Shown: positions 22,536 through 29,978, counted from the stretch's first letter. The stretch is DNA of 29,982 bases from an uncultured Lactobacillus sp. (GCA_910587695.1 CAJUNC010000021.1:1-29982), one strand, 5' to 3'. Translations and numbers: made by a program. The notes: a model not told the origin generated them from the letters alone.

Positions 22536-24422
22536 ATGGCTGAAAAAGTTAGAGATTATAAAAAATTAGCGCAAACGATCGTTGATATCATCGGTGCCGA
22601 TAATATCGTAAGTGCAGGGCACTGTGCAACTCGCTTACGTTTGGTGTTAAAAGAAACACCAGCTGATGCTAAAGAAAAGATCAGTGCTTTACCAGGCGTC
22701 ATTACAGTCGTTGAAAATGGCGGACAATTCCAGATAGTGATCGGTCCGCATGTTGTTGAGGTTTATAATGAATTTAAGAATTTAGTTGATCTTAGTGAGA
22801 GCAATAATTTAGAGACTGAGAAAAAGAGCATCATGAGTCGTGTGATCGCAACGATGTCAGCCGTCTTTGCTCCATTTATCTATATTTTAGCGGCGGCTGG
22901 TTTATTACAAGGGATCTTGATCTTAAGCAAATTAGCTTTCCCAGCTTTTGAAGCAACGGGCACGTATAAGATCTTTGATATGATCTCATGGGCACCATTT
23001 ACGTTTTTGCCGATCTTGATAGCGATCACAGCGTCGAAACATTTTAAAACCAATACTTATATTGCAATTGCATGTTGTGCAGCGTTGGTCTCACCGACCT
23101 TAGCAGAGTTGACACAACAAGTAGCTAGCGGTAAAGCGATCGATCTGTTTGGCTTACCATTATCCCAAACGACTTATACATCATCAGTCTTACCGCCACT
23201 TATCTTGGTTTGGATCTTATCATATGTTGAGCGTTTTGTAGAAAAACGTTTGCCAGGTGTGGTCAAGCAACTTTTTACGCCATTGATCTGTTTAGTTTTG
23301 ATGGTACCTTTGACCTTATTAGTTTTAGGGCCAGCTTCATCTGTTGTGGCAGCTGGGATCGCTAATGGTTACAACTGGCTGGTCCAAGTTGCACCTGTGC
23401 TAGCTGCTTTGATCATCGGTGGCTTTTGGCAAGTCTTTGTTATTTTTGGGGTCCACTGGGGGATCACGCCAGTTATTATGGCCAACTTTGACATGTATGG
23501 TCGTGATAGCTTCCAAGCTTTCCAAACGATCGCTGTGACAGCGCAAGTGGCTGCTACACTAGGCGTCTTTTTGAAAGCTAACAGTAAAGAACTCAAAAAT
23601 GTTTCACTTTCAGCTGTGATCACTGGTCTTTTTGGGATCACAGAACCAGCTATCTATGGTGTTACTCTACGTTTCAAACGGCCTTTCATCTACGGCTGTG
23701 TAGCTGGTGGTGTTGGTGCTGTCGTGGCAAGTTTCTTTGAACCATACTATTTTGCTTATGCAGGATTACCAAGTATTTTGACGAGTGTGAATGCGATCGA
23801 TCCTAAGATGCCAATGTCATTTATCGGTCTAGTGATCGGATTAGGGGTAGCGATAATAACAGCAGTCGCATTGACATTGATCTTTGGTTTTGGTGAAACG
23901 CCAGCTAAAGATGAAAAAATGCAAGCTCAAGTTGAAGATGCGCCAGGAGTACCTGTTGAAGTGCTCAAAAATGTTGCGATCTCATCCCCATTACAAGGTG
24001 AAGTGATGCCTTTGAGCCAAGTACCTGATGAAGTCTTTTCAAGTGGTATGATGGGCCAAGGGGTGGCGATCATGCCGACAGATAATAAGGTCTACGCTCC
24101 GTTTGACGGTAAAGTTGCTATGGTAACTGGCTCCAAACATGCGATCGGACTTACCGCAGATAATGGGATCGAGCTGTTGATCCATGTTGGTCTAGATACT
24201 GTACAATTAAACGGCGCACCTTTCAAATACAAGGTAGCTGAAGGTGATCGATTTAAGGCAGGCGATATCCTATTGGAATTTGATCTAGCTGCGATCAAAC
24301 GTGCAGGGCTATCACCGATCACCCCGATCATTGTGACAAATAGTGCAGCATATGCAATGATAACACCAGAAAATGAACTAAAAAATATCAATACTAATGA
24401 ACCGATCTTACAGATCAACTAA
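22536..24422 (+). CDS. bglP: Beta-glucoside-specific PTS transporter, EIIBCA
   Basis: A single-chain PTS permease that imports and phosphorylates beta-glucosides such as cellobiose, arbutin or salicin. The EIIB domain is N-terminal with phosphorylated Cys30 (VSAGHCATRLRLVL). The EIIC membrane domain spans about 100-455 with the signature GITEPAIYGVTLRFKRPF. The EIIA domain (about 480-628) carries the active His550 (LLIHVGLDTVQLNG). The ATG at 22536 has aaaggag eight nt upstream; an in-frame GTG at 22527 overlaps the SD. Length (628) is full. It is followed 12 nt later by the 6-phospho-beta-glucosidase. No LicT-type antiterminator site is seen in the leader; control appears to be by GntR and CcpA. 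Confidence 0.93.
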   Translation: MAEKVRDYKKLAQTIVDIIGADNIVSAGHCATRLRLVLKETPADAKEKISALPGVITVVENGGQFQIVIGPHVVEVYNEFKNLVDLSESNNLETEKKSIMSRVIATMSAVFAPFIYILAAAGLLQGILILSKLAFPAFEATGTYKIFDMISWAPFTFLPILIAITASKHFKTNTYIAIACCAALVSPTLAELTQQVASGKAIDLFGLPLSQTTYTSSVLPPLILVWILSYVERFVEKRLPGVVKQLFTPLICLVLMVPLTLLVLGPASSVVAAGIANGYNWLVQVAPVLAALIIGGFWQVFVIFGVHWGITPVIMANFDMYGRDSFQAFQTIAVTAQVAATLGVFLKANSKELKNVSLSAVITGLFGITEPAIYGVTLRFKRPFIYGCVAGGVGAVVASFFEPYYFAYAGLPSILTSVNAIDPKMPMSFIGLVIGLGVAIITAVALTLIFGFGETPAKDEKMQAQVEDAPGVPVEVLKNVAISSPLQGEVMPLSQVPDEVFSSGMMGQGVAIMPTDNKVYAPFDGKVAMVTGSKHAIGLTADNGIELLIHVGLDTVQLNGAPFKYKVAEGDRFKAGDILLEFDLAAIKRAGLSPITPIIVTNSAAYAMITPENELKNINTNEPILQIN

Positions 24423-24434
24423 TGGAGGGAAAAT

Positions 24435-25913
24435 ATGCAAAAAGATTTCTTATGGGGTGGCGCAGTAGCTGCTCATCAATTTGAAGGTGGCTGGAATGCA
24501 GATGGCAAGGGGCCAAGTGTGATCGATGTTTTGACAGCTGGAGCTAATGGCGTGCCACGTAAATTAACGGAGAAGATCGAACCAAATGAATTTTATCCTA
24601 ACCACGAAGCGATCGATTTTTATCATCACTATAAAGAAGATATCGCGCTTTTTGCACAAATGGGCTTAAAGTGTTTTAGAACCTCGATCGCTTGGACTCG
24701 GATCTATCCAAAGGGGATCGAAGAAGAACCAAATGAAGCAGGTCTCAATTTTTACGATGATATGTTTGATGAATTGTTAAAATATGGCATTGAACCAGTG
24801 ATCACCTTATCCCACTTTGAAATGCCACTTTATCTAGCAAAAGAATACGGTGGTTTTCGCAATAAAAATGTGATCGATCATTTCGTCAAATTTGCTGAAA
24901 CTGTCTTCAAACGTTACAAAGGCAAGGTCAAATACTGGATGACATTTAACGAGATCAATAATCAAATGGATACCAACAATCCACTCTTCTTGTGGACCAA
25001 CTCAGGTGTAACTTTAGCCCCTGATGAATCCGCGCGTGAAGTGTTGTTCCAAACTGCACATAATGAGCTAGTCGCAAGTGCCAAGGCTGTGATCGTTGGC
25101 AAGCAGATAGACCCTGAATTTAAAATCGGTTGTATGGTCTCACATGTTCCGATCTACCCCTACTCTTGTGATCCAGTGGATATGCAGGCCGCTCAAGAAG
25201 CGATGCATGAACGCTACTTCTTCCCCGATGTTCAGGTGCGTGGGTACTATCCAAATTACGCTAAGAAGGAATGGGAACGCCAAGGATATAACTTAGACAT
25301 CACGCCAGAAGAATTGGCGATCTTAAAGCAAGGAACGGTCGATTATATCGGATTTAGCTACTATATGTCCACAACTGTTAAAGCTGGTGCTAAAAATGAT
25401 AATTTAGAAACATCGACTAATGGTGGAATGGAAAATGCAGTTGAAAATCCATATATCAAATCTTCAGATTGGGGTTGGGCGATCGACCCAGTGGGCTTGC
25501 GTTACACACTGAATAATCTCTATGAGCGTTATCAAAAGCCATTATTCATCGTAGAAAATGGCTTTGGTGCGATCGATCAACTTGAAGCCGATGGTACGAT
25601 CCATGACCAAGCTCGGATCGATTACTTGACTGCGCATATCAAGGAAATGCAAAAAGCGGTCGATTATGATGGAGTTGAACTCATGGGATATACTCCATGG
25701 GGCATTATCGATCTAGTCTCATTTACGACCGGTGAAATGAAGAAACGCTATGGGATGATCTATGTTGATCGTGATAATGAAGGCAAAGGGACGCTGAAAC
25801 GTTATAAGAAGGACTCCTTTGCTTGGTATCAACAGGTGATCAAAGATAATGGGATCAAGGCAAATTGTCTTATGCATAAAGATAAGAACTGCGAGCATGC
25901 GGTAAACGATTGA
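24435..25913 (+). CDS. 6-phospho-beta-glucosidase, glycoside hydrolase family 1
   Basis: A cytosolic enzyme that splits the phosphorylated beta-glucoside delivered by the PTS into glucose 6-phosphate and glucose or aglycone. Catalytic residues are visible: acid/base Glu173 in TFNEIN and nucleophile Glu374 in FIVENGFG. The N-terminal GH1 signature is FLWGGAVAAHQFEGGW. Length 492 is normal. The SD (ggaggg) lies upstream of the ATG and the gene is the second of the operon. A strong terminator follows. The C-terminus has an unusual Cys/His-containing tail (KANCLMHKDKNCEHAVND), which may be a lineage-specific extension. Confidence 0.94.
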   Translation: MQKDFLWGGAVAAHQFEGGWNADGKGPSVIDVLTAGANGVPRKLTEKIEPNEFYPNHEAIDFYHHYKEDIALFAQMGLKCFRTSIAWTRIYPKGIEEEPNEAGLNFYDDMFDELLKYGIEPVITLSHFEMPLYLAKEYGGFRNKNVIDHFVKFAETVFKRYKGKVKYWMTFNEINNQMDTNNPLFLWTNSGVTLAPDESAREVLFQTAHNELVASAKAVIVGKQIDPEFKIGCMVSHVPIYPYSCDPVDMQAAQEAMHERYFFPDVQVRGYYPNYAKKEWERQGYNLDITPEELAILKQGTVDYIGFSYYMSTTVKAGAKNDNLETSTNGGMENAVENPYIKSSDWGWAIDPVGLRYTLNNLYERYQKPLFIVENGFGAIDQLEADGTIHDQARIDYLTAHIKEMQKAVDYDGVELMGYTPWGIIDLVSFTTGEMKKRYGMIYVDRDNEGKGTLKRYKKDSFAWYQQVIKDNGIKANCLMHKDKNCEHAVND

Positions 25914-25939
25914 GTTAGAGGTGTGATATAATTCTCTAA

Positions 25940-25987
25940 AAAACGCTCGTAAATGGATTTTAAAAATTGTTCATTTACGAGCGTTTT
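25940..25987. terminator. Terminator of the beta-glucoside operon
   Basis: Perfect 16-bp arms aaaacgctcgtaaatg and catttacgagcgtttt with a 16-nt loop. It is likely to work on both strands. Confidence 0.9.
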
Positions 25988-26002
25988 GTATACTATAAAT
26001 AA

Positions 26003-26215
26003 AAAGCATCAGAAACCACCTATCCATACAGAGACCCTCATAGAGAAACAAGAGCTAAAAAACGAGATCTAGATACTATTACTGCGCAACAAGTTAGTTA
26101 TAGGATCAAAACTAAGGTTGATCAAGTCCAGAGAAAAGAACGAGGAATATTGGCTAGAAGAAAACGAACACTGAACGATAATAGATCTGATTTCGAAGAC
26201 TTTAAGAAAAAGTAG
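26003..26215 (+). pseudogene. Remnant of a basic, coiled-coil-like protein (no start codon)
   Basis: An open frame of 70 codons between stops has no ATG, GTG or TTG near its beginning. The translation is highly charged (ETRAKKRDLDTITAQQ, VDQVQRKERG, then ARRKRTLNDNR), consistent with the C-terminal helix of a lost gene. I do not recognise the family. The next remnant is in the same frame six nt later. Confidence 0.35.
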
Positions 26216-26218
26216 ATC

Positions 26219-26464
26219 ATGATCTTAAGGTTTATATCCGTCATAATAGCTCTAATATTAGATGGGGGTATTCATCTTCACCAGCTCTAAAAGACGAATA
26301 CTAAGAAGGCCATAACAGAAAAAGTCGAAAAAAGACAAGCCGTCACGCAAAAATTTGAAACTATGCGAAATGATATTGATAAAGCTTACAAGAAAGGCTG
26401 GATCTCTAGGGCAGAGCTACAACAGTTGGAAGTTTATATTATGTCAATAAAAAAACTCTTTTAG
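26219..26464 (+). pseudogene. Small membrane-anchored coiled-coil protein split by an in-frame stop
   Basis: From ATG 26219 the frame reads a hydrophobic N-terminus (MILRFISVIIALILDGGIHL), meets TAA at 26288, then continues in the same frame for 57 codons as a charged helix (ITEKVEKRQAVTQKFETMRN, ending LEVYIMSIKKLF) to TAG at 26462. A membrane anchor plus coiled coil of 81 codons interrupted by one stop suggests recent decay. The function is unknown. Confidence 0.45.
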
Positions 26465-26486
26465 AGATTCATCTATTTAGAATTTT

Positions 26487-26536
26487 AAATTAAAAAGATC
26501 AAGCAATCTAATTCCAATGCTTGATCTTTTTAATTT
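26487..26536. terminator. Bidirectional terminator with a perfect 19-bp stem
   Basis: Arms at 26487-26505 and 26518-26536 are exact inverse complements (core aaaaagatcaagca), with T-rich or A-rich flanks on each strand. It serves the remnant on the plus strand and the small gene at 26549 on the minus strand. Confidence 0.9.
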
Positions 26537-26548
26537 ATTCAAAAATAC

Positions 26549-26716
26549 TTATTTTTTATTTTGATTAGAGAGCCTTGTATTTGGCGAAAAAATTATTATT
26601 AGCCAGATAACAAATGCAATCCATAAATACTGTTTCTCAATATTTACAAAGAACAGAGTTACTAAAATAAAACTCAAAATAACTTTGAGAATATTATTTT
26701 TAATAAAGGATAACAT
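26549..26716 (-). CDS. 55-residue two-helix membrane protein (possible immunity partner)
   Basis: The likely start is the ATG at 26716 with agaggg upstream; a longer in-frame ORF reaching 26803 runs into the upstream gene and lacks this support. The protein has two hydrophobic helices (VILSFILVTLFFVN and YLWIAFVIWLIIIF) and a short polar tail. Its start lies 25 nt downstream of the stop of the secreted 195-residue protein, so the two are probably co-transcribed. Small two-helix proteins beside secreted peptides often give self-protection, but no homology is claimed. Confidence 0.6.
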   Translation of the reverse strand: MLSFIKNNILKVILSFILVTLFFVNIEKQYLWIAFVIWLIIIFSPNTRLSNQNKK

Positions 26717-26741
26717 AATAATCCCTCTTTTCAGTAGGTAT

Positions 26742-27329
26742 TTATTGGAAACCACAATTTGTAAAGCTGCGGAGAAACGGGTTATAGTCGAACCAAATTC
26801 CATGTGGAGTTAATGAAGCAACAACTCCTAAAGTTCCAGCGACTTTAGACACTACAGCTTCAGGTATCCAATACCCACCAATTGCTAGTCCTCCACCGAT
26901 AAGTTGAACCGTACGTTGAGATAGGTATACCCGAACATGGTTCCATTTAACAACTACCTTATTCACTCCAGCGCGTCTAAAATAAGTTGGATTTAACAGA
27001 TATTTTCGCCCTTGATTTTCTACAAGTATACTAGTATCAAAAGGGTTAGTCTCTGCCAAAGATTTGGACAGCTGGATATTAGTCGCAGATACTTTTTCTG
27101 ATACAGCTTCAATTTCTGCACTATTCAATTCTTTTGAAATCTCTGGGGAAATCAAAAATTTCTTCTCTGTTTCTGAATATTGCACATATTTATTCGCAAT
27201 AGCATCAATTCTGTTTTCGGTGTTAGCGCTAACATTCGGGCTGAAAAATGTAAATAAACCTACAAAAAATGCAACAATAAATAATAAAACTTTACCTTTG
27301 TCGTAACGATAACTAGTCATGGCTGTCAT
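26742..27329 (-). CDS. Secreted protein with bacteriocin/toxin-like C-terminal domain
   Basis: A 195-residue protein with a clear signal peptide (basic SYRYDKGK, hydrophobic VLLFIVAFFVGLFTFF, cleavage near VSA-NT, about residue 36). After a polar helix-rich stretch comes an ordered C-terminal part beginning GVNKVVVKWNHVRVYLSQRT, then a Gly-rich hydrophobic segment LIGGGLAIGGYWIPEAVVS and TLGVVASLTPHGIWFDYNPF, with one Cys near the end. Secreted Firmicutes proteins of this shape (YLS... Gly-rich helix ...GIxFxYN) occur beside small membrane proteins and may be antimicrobial; this is from memory of pattern, not a search. The SD (aaaggag) lies nine nt before the ATG, and a promoter sits about 75-104 nt upstream. 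It has low G+C and few GATC sites, suggesting transfer. Confidence 0.6.
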   Translation of the reverse strand: MTAMTSYRYDKGKVLLFIVAFFVGLFTFFSPNVSANTENRIDAIANKYVQYSETEKKFLISPEISKELNSAEIEAVSEKVSATNIQLSKSLAETNPFDTSILVENQGRKYLLNPTYFRRAGVNKVVVKWNHVRVYLSQRTVQLIGGGLAIGGYWIPEAVVSKVAGTLGVVASLTPHGIWFDYNPFLRSFTNCGFQ

Positions 27330-27403
27330 TTTAATACACTCCTTTTTTACATGACATATTGTTACATTGCATTAAATAATTTGATATATCTCCCTACATC
27401 TAT

Positions 27404-27433
27404 ATTATACACGGTGATTATATTAAGGGTAAA
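27404..27433 (-). promoter_or_regulatory. Promoter of the secreted protein gene
   Basis: On the minus strand TTTACC, an 18-bp spacer and TATAAT. It gives a leader of about 70 nt. Confidence 0.55.
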
Positions 27434-27478
27434 GTTATGTTTGCATCAAATAAAAATGATATAACGGGCATTCTTTGC

Positions 27479-27938
27479 TTACTTTTTAGTGTTTTGAGAT
27501 ACATCATCTACAACGATTGTACCCATATCCAGGTTAGTGTGTACAGAGTGTATATCTAACTTATATCCCGTTATCTTCTACTGTTTTTTAAAGTTGTCAT
27601 TGTGATCAGTGTATTAGGGGCAGTTCTGCGATCTCTTTTGTGGCAACATTTATGCTGTCTTTTTTCAACAGATTCTAAAAACCATGACTGCCAATCTTCA
27701 AGACTTTCTTGAATGGTTACATTACATTAGGTGGAAAACGGTTGGGATAATTGTAATCTCTTCATTTACCAAAAGCATTAGTATTCCAAGGCTTAATAGC
27801 GTATTTTGATCGTACTTGTGATAGTTCAGATAACTTAGAGACGTAGAATCTTTCTTTCAAGTGAAAAATATAAGGTGCTACTTTTTGACCAAAACGAAAG
27901 ACTCTGCTATCAGCCTTGATTATTTTTATATAATCAAA
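27479..27938 (-). pseudogene. Decayed plasmid replication-initiator-like gene (tentative)
   Basis: Minus-strand frames broken by stops and shifts give three pieces in order. The first (27938 to 27762) contains FGQKVAPYIFHLKERFYVSK and LSQVRSKYAI, which resembles the first winged-helix domain of Rep_3-type initiators of lactobacillus plasmids (VAPYxxxLKxxF...SKYAI). The later pieces (SLEDWQSWFLESVEKRQ; NLDMGTIVVDDVSQNTKK ending at 27479) are not recognised. It lacks a start and any intact domain. A plasmid integration scar is the inference. Confidence 0.35.
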
Positions 27939-27949
27939 TTAGTTAGTCC

Positions 27950-27985
27950 AAACAAAAACAGCGATACCCGAAAAAGAGTACCGCT
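27950..27985 (-). terminator. Minus-strand hairpin with T-rich tail
   Basis: On the minus strand agcggtactc pairs with gggtatcgct (two G-U), followed by gtttttgttt. It could end the DUF1659/DUF2922 transcript. Confidence 0.4.
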
Positions 27986-28084
27986 GAAAGTCAGTTACTA
28001 GCTAGACTATCTAAAATTGATCAGATAGAAATGAAACAAGAAACTGAATAGCTTTTTTAACTAGCTACTTGAATTCAAATTCTG

Positions 28085-28284
28085 AAAAATAAGATCTATC
28101 GTAGAAGACAGTATGAGATCGAACTTATTTTCGGTGATCTGAAGGCTTATTTGGGATTTACTTGATTTTCTGTACGAAGTAAGAAAAAGTAAATCGACAA
28201 ATGGGAATAGCGTTAAGGGCATTGAAATGGTCGTCCTTTTATATAGAGACTTATGTCATAGCTTATTTGGTCAGCGGGGCATAA
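28085..28284 (+). pseudogene. Transposase C-terminal remnant (DDE type, IS1182/IS5-like)
   Basis: One frame reads YEIELIFGDLKAYLGFT and, after a stop and a frameshift, another reads VNRQMGIALRALKW. This pair mirrors the C-terminal end of many DDE transposases (E..FG.IK..LGF..F...K......G...A.N). Stops and shifts make it inactive. No terminal inverted repeats could be assigned. Confidence 0.45.
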
Positions 28285-28299
28285 GATCTTTAACCCGGG

Positions 28300-28536
28300 T
28301 TATTTTGCGGGTTTATTATCGAATAAAACGTGATCAGTGGTCGTGACATACCGTGCGCCCATGGGGACCTCATACATGGGATGCTTATCCTTGTCGACAA
28401 ATAACTTCAGATCAGCGAGTTGTTGCATCGCTTGTTTGACCTTTTCTGTGTCAAGATCGGTATCGACAAAGTTTAACTGCATGTGATGTGTTGCATGCTT
28501 GGCCGTGGATAAGAAGATGAGATCTAATTTTTTCAT
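28300..28536 (-). CDS. DUF2922 family protein
   Basis: A 78-residue cytosolic protein of unknown function. The pattern MKKLDLIFLST, then DTEKVKQAMQQLADLKLF and a closing GARYVTTTDHVLF fits the DUF2922 family, which is widespread in Firmicutes and almost always lies beside a DUF1659 gene, as here (18 nt gap). The SD ggaggt lies upstream of the ATG. It is the second gene of the two-gene unit. Confidence 0.75.
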   Translation of the reverse strand: MKKLDLIFLSTAKHATHHMQLNFVDTDLDTEKVKQAMQQLADLKLFVDKDKHPMYEVPMGARYVTTTDHVLFDNKPAK

Positions 28537-28554
28537 AATACGATACCTCCGTGC

Positions 28555-28755
28555 TTAATTAGTGTGGCTTGTGGTCATGACATAAACTTCTTTTAGCTGT
28601 TCGCCAGTCAACGTAGCGACGAGTTGTCCAAATTGATGGAGTTGATCGGGGGTTGCACCTTGGATCACATTGTTAAAGGAACGTTGGCGTGTTGATCCGT
28701 CCTTTTTTGTGAGTTTTACGCGAATTGCATTTTTGTCCCAGATTACTTCAGTCAT
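28555..28755 (-). CDS. DUF1659 family protein
   Basis: A 66-residue protein. The core RQRSFNNVIQGATPDQLHQF and LVATLTGEQLKEVYVMTT matches the DUF1659 pattern (FNNV...AT.DQL......LA.L). It is the first gene of the DUF1659-DUF2922 pair. Of two nearby ATGs the one at 28755 has the better SD spacing (aaggagga). The function of the pair is not known. Confidence 0.75.
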   Translation of the reverse strand: MTEVIWDKNAIRVKLTKKDGSTRQRSFNNVIQGATPDQLHQFGQLVATLTGEQLKEVYVMTTSHTN

Positions 28756-28861
28756 TGGTCATTCCTCCTTAGATTTATTATGTAAGTCGATCGCCCTTAC
28801 ACTACTAATAACGAAATGAGTTGCCGATATGTAACCCTAAAAAATAATTTTTTTGAAATAG

Positions 28862-28891
28862 ACCATTTAATGAAAAAAAGATACCGTTTAC
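28862..28891 (+). promoter_or_regulatory. LytTR-type direct repeat operator (9-12-9)
   Basis: ACCATTTAA (28862-28870) and ACCGTTTAC (28883-28891) are separated by exactly 12 bp. This is the architecture bound by AgrA/ComE/PlnC-type LytTR regulators (consensus near ACNGTTNAG-N12-ACNGTTNAG). A -10-like TATAGT at 28920-28925 lies 28 bp after the second repeat, as in bacteriocin and agr promoters. The gene for a LytTR response regulator lies within 1 kb. Confidence 0.6.
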
Positions 28892-28956
28892 TGAAATAGG
28901 GTCCTTTGATCAGAGCTTGTATAGTAGAATAAAGGTGGATAGAAAAGGAGACATTA

Positions 28957-29004
28957 ATGGATAAATTAGTGTTTTTAGATACAAACGCTAAAAAGACATT
29001 ATGA
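28957..29004 (+). CDS. 15-residue ORF downstream of the LytTR operator
   Basis: ATG at 28957 preceded by aaaaggag at seven nt spacing. It encodes MDKLVFLDTNAKKTL. It could be a signal peptide precursor, a leader ORF coupling translation of the next gene, or the stump of a lost gene. It overlaps no other likely gene. Support is the strong SD, the operator and the tight arrangement with the next ORF. Confidence 0.4.
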   Translation: MDKLVFLDTNAKKTL

Positions 29005-29019
29005 TATGGAGGGATTAAA

Positions 29020-29160
29020 ATGGGACACAAGAAGAGTTTAAAGGCGAAGTTGGCCTTAGTTGGGATCATCTTGTTGGTAGTGCTCACTAGTTTTTCATTT
29101 TGGACACATCGAGATGATGTCTTCCACGGGTTTGATGCCGGTTTTGAACAGAGCAAATAG
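29020..29160 (+). CDS. 46-residue single-helix membrane protein in a LytTR-controlled unit
   Basis: ATG at 29020 with ggaggg seven nt upstream. The sequence has a basic N-terminus (MGHKKSLKAKL), one hydrophobic helix (ALVGIILLVVLTSFSFW) and a short outer tail ending FHGFDAGFEQSK. Positive-inside topology puts the C-terminal tail outside. It resembles small exported or membrane peptides of regulatory loci in lactobacilli, but no family is recognised. It ends directly at the shared terminator. Confidence 0.6.
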   Translation: MGHKKSLKAKLALVGIILLVVLTSFSFWTHRDDVFHGFDAGFEQSK

Positions 29161-29210
29161 AAACTAAAAACAAGGGCAGCGAGCTTAGTAGCTACCCTTG
29201 TTTTTAGTTT
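29161..29210. terminator. Bidirectional terminator overlapping the response regulator 3' end
   Basis: Arms at 29161-29180 and 29191-29210 (core aaactaaaaacaaggg / cccttgtttttagttt) pair at 19 of 20 positions with T-rich ends on both strands. The right arm lies inside the last codons of the response regulator (29185-29919). Confidence 0.88.
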
Positions 29211-29919
29211 GTAATAACTTTAATTTACGGCGCGATATCGGACAAGAAAGTCCATTTTTAAAGAAGAGCAATTTTTGCGAGTTATCAACGACTTCAACAT
29301 TTTCCAAGTTGACTAAAAAACTACGATGAACTCTGATGAGTCGGGGCTCGAGTTGCTCTAACTCATGGAGATTTTTAGCGATCTGGAGTTTACGATTATC
29401 AGTTAGCCACAAGATCGAAGCGTGACTATTTGAATAGTGGGTCTCAAAAAAGCAGATCTTCGCAAATTCAAGATCGATAAAATGATTGCCTACTTGCAAC
29501 GCAAACATTTCAGATGTGTTTTTTTGACGCTTATTTAGCACTAACTTGAAGTCTTCTTTGATGCTATCTAAGATCGTTAGACTATCTTTGGCGATGAAGT
29601 CTAGGGCAGCTACTTTATATTTATAGGTCAAGGGCATCAACTCGGCGTGTGAAGTAAAAAAGATCAGGGCAGCTTGACTATCATAGTCTCTGATCTGCTG
29701 GCCAACTTTTAAACCTTGTTGTTGATCACCTTTGAGTTCTAAGTCTAAAAAATAAATATTTTGATTGCTTGGAATAAAAAGCTCGGCTAGTAGTGCTTGG
29801 GGATCTTTGAAGGTTTTTAAGTCATAGCTAGACACACCTAGATCTTTTAAAAGCGAGCTGATGATCTCTGTTAAGCGATAAATATGGATGGATTCATCTT
29901 CTAAAATAGCAATGTTCAT
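29185..29919 (-). CDS. LytTR response regulator, AgrA/ComE type
   Basis: A 244-residue response regulator. Receiver domain (1-120): acidic pair Glu7-Asp8 (AILEDES), phospho-acceptor Asp59 (YFLDLELKGD), Thr89 (FFTS) and Lys102 are all present, so it should respond to a histidine kinase. LytTR DNA-binding domain (about 140-238): CFFETHYSNSHASILWLTDN, RVHRSFLVN and GLSCPISRRKLKLLQ. The start is ATG at 29919 (MNIAILEDES); an upstream in-frame extension of 17 codons runs through the promoter region. AgrA/ComE relatives control quorum-sensing, bacteriocin or competence genes. No kinase lies downstream; it may be beyond the right edge. The 9-12-9 repeat at 28862 is a likely target. Confidence 0.92.
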   Translation of the reverse strand: MNIAILEDESIHIYRLTEIISSLLKDLGVSSYDLKTFKDPQALLAELFIPSNQNIYFLDLELKGDQQQGLKVGQQIRDYDSQAALIFFTSHAELMPLTYKYKVAALDFIAKDSLTILDSIKEDFKLVLNKRQKNTSEMFALQVGNHFIDLEFAKICFFETHYSNSHASILWLTDNRKLQIAKNLHELEQLEPRLIRVHRSFLVNLENVEVVDNSQKLLFFKNGLSCPISRRKLKLLQTKNKGSY

Positions 29920-29953
29920 CTTGATAAACCTGCTATATAAAACTTGAACAAAC

Positions 29954-29978
29954 GTAATCAAATATATCAAATGATTAC
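29954..29978. promoter_or_regulatory. Palindrome upstream of the response regulator
   Basis: Perfect 7-bp arms gtaatca and tgattac with an 11-bp centre, about 35 nt before the response regulator start. It could be an operator or part of the gene's promoter region; the binding protein is unknown. Confidence 0.45.

Larger units (their letters stand above)
27330..28299. other. 970-bp stretch without intact genes: mobile-DNA remnants
   Basis: This holds the promoter of the secreted-protein gene, then minus-strand fragments resembling a plasmid replication gene (27479-27938), a minus-strand hairpin (27950-27985), and a plus-strand fragment resembling an IS transposase C-terminus (28085-28284). 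An 8-bp inverted repeat (ataacggg at 27461-27468, cccgttat at 27567-27574) may mark an element end. The rest shows no coding signal. Confidence 0.5.

Noticed and set aside
25924..25932. Extended -10 (TGATATAAT) just before the beta-glucoside operon terminator
   Set aside because: It would only transcribe the hairpin; no -35 and no gene follows, so probably chance in AT-rich DNA.
28797..29156. Minus-strand ORF of 119 residues
   Set aside because: No SD, odd composition, and it overlaps the operator and two SD-backed small ORFs on the plus strand.
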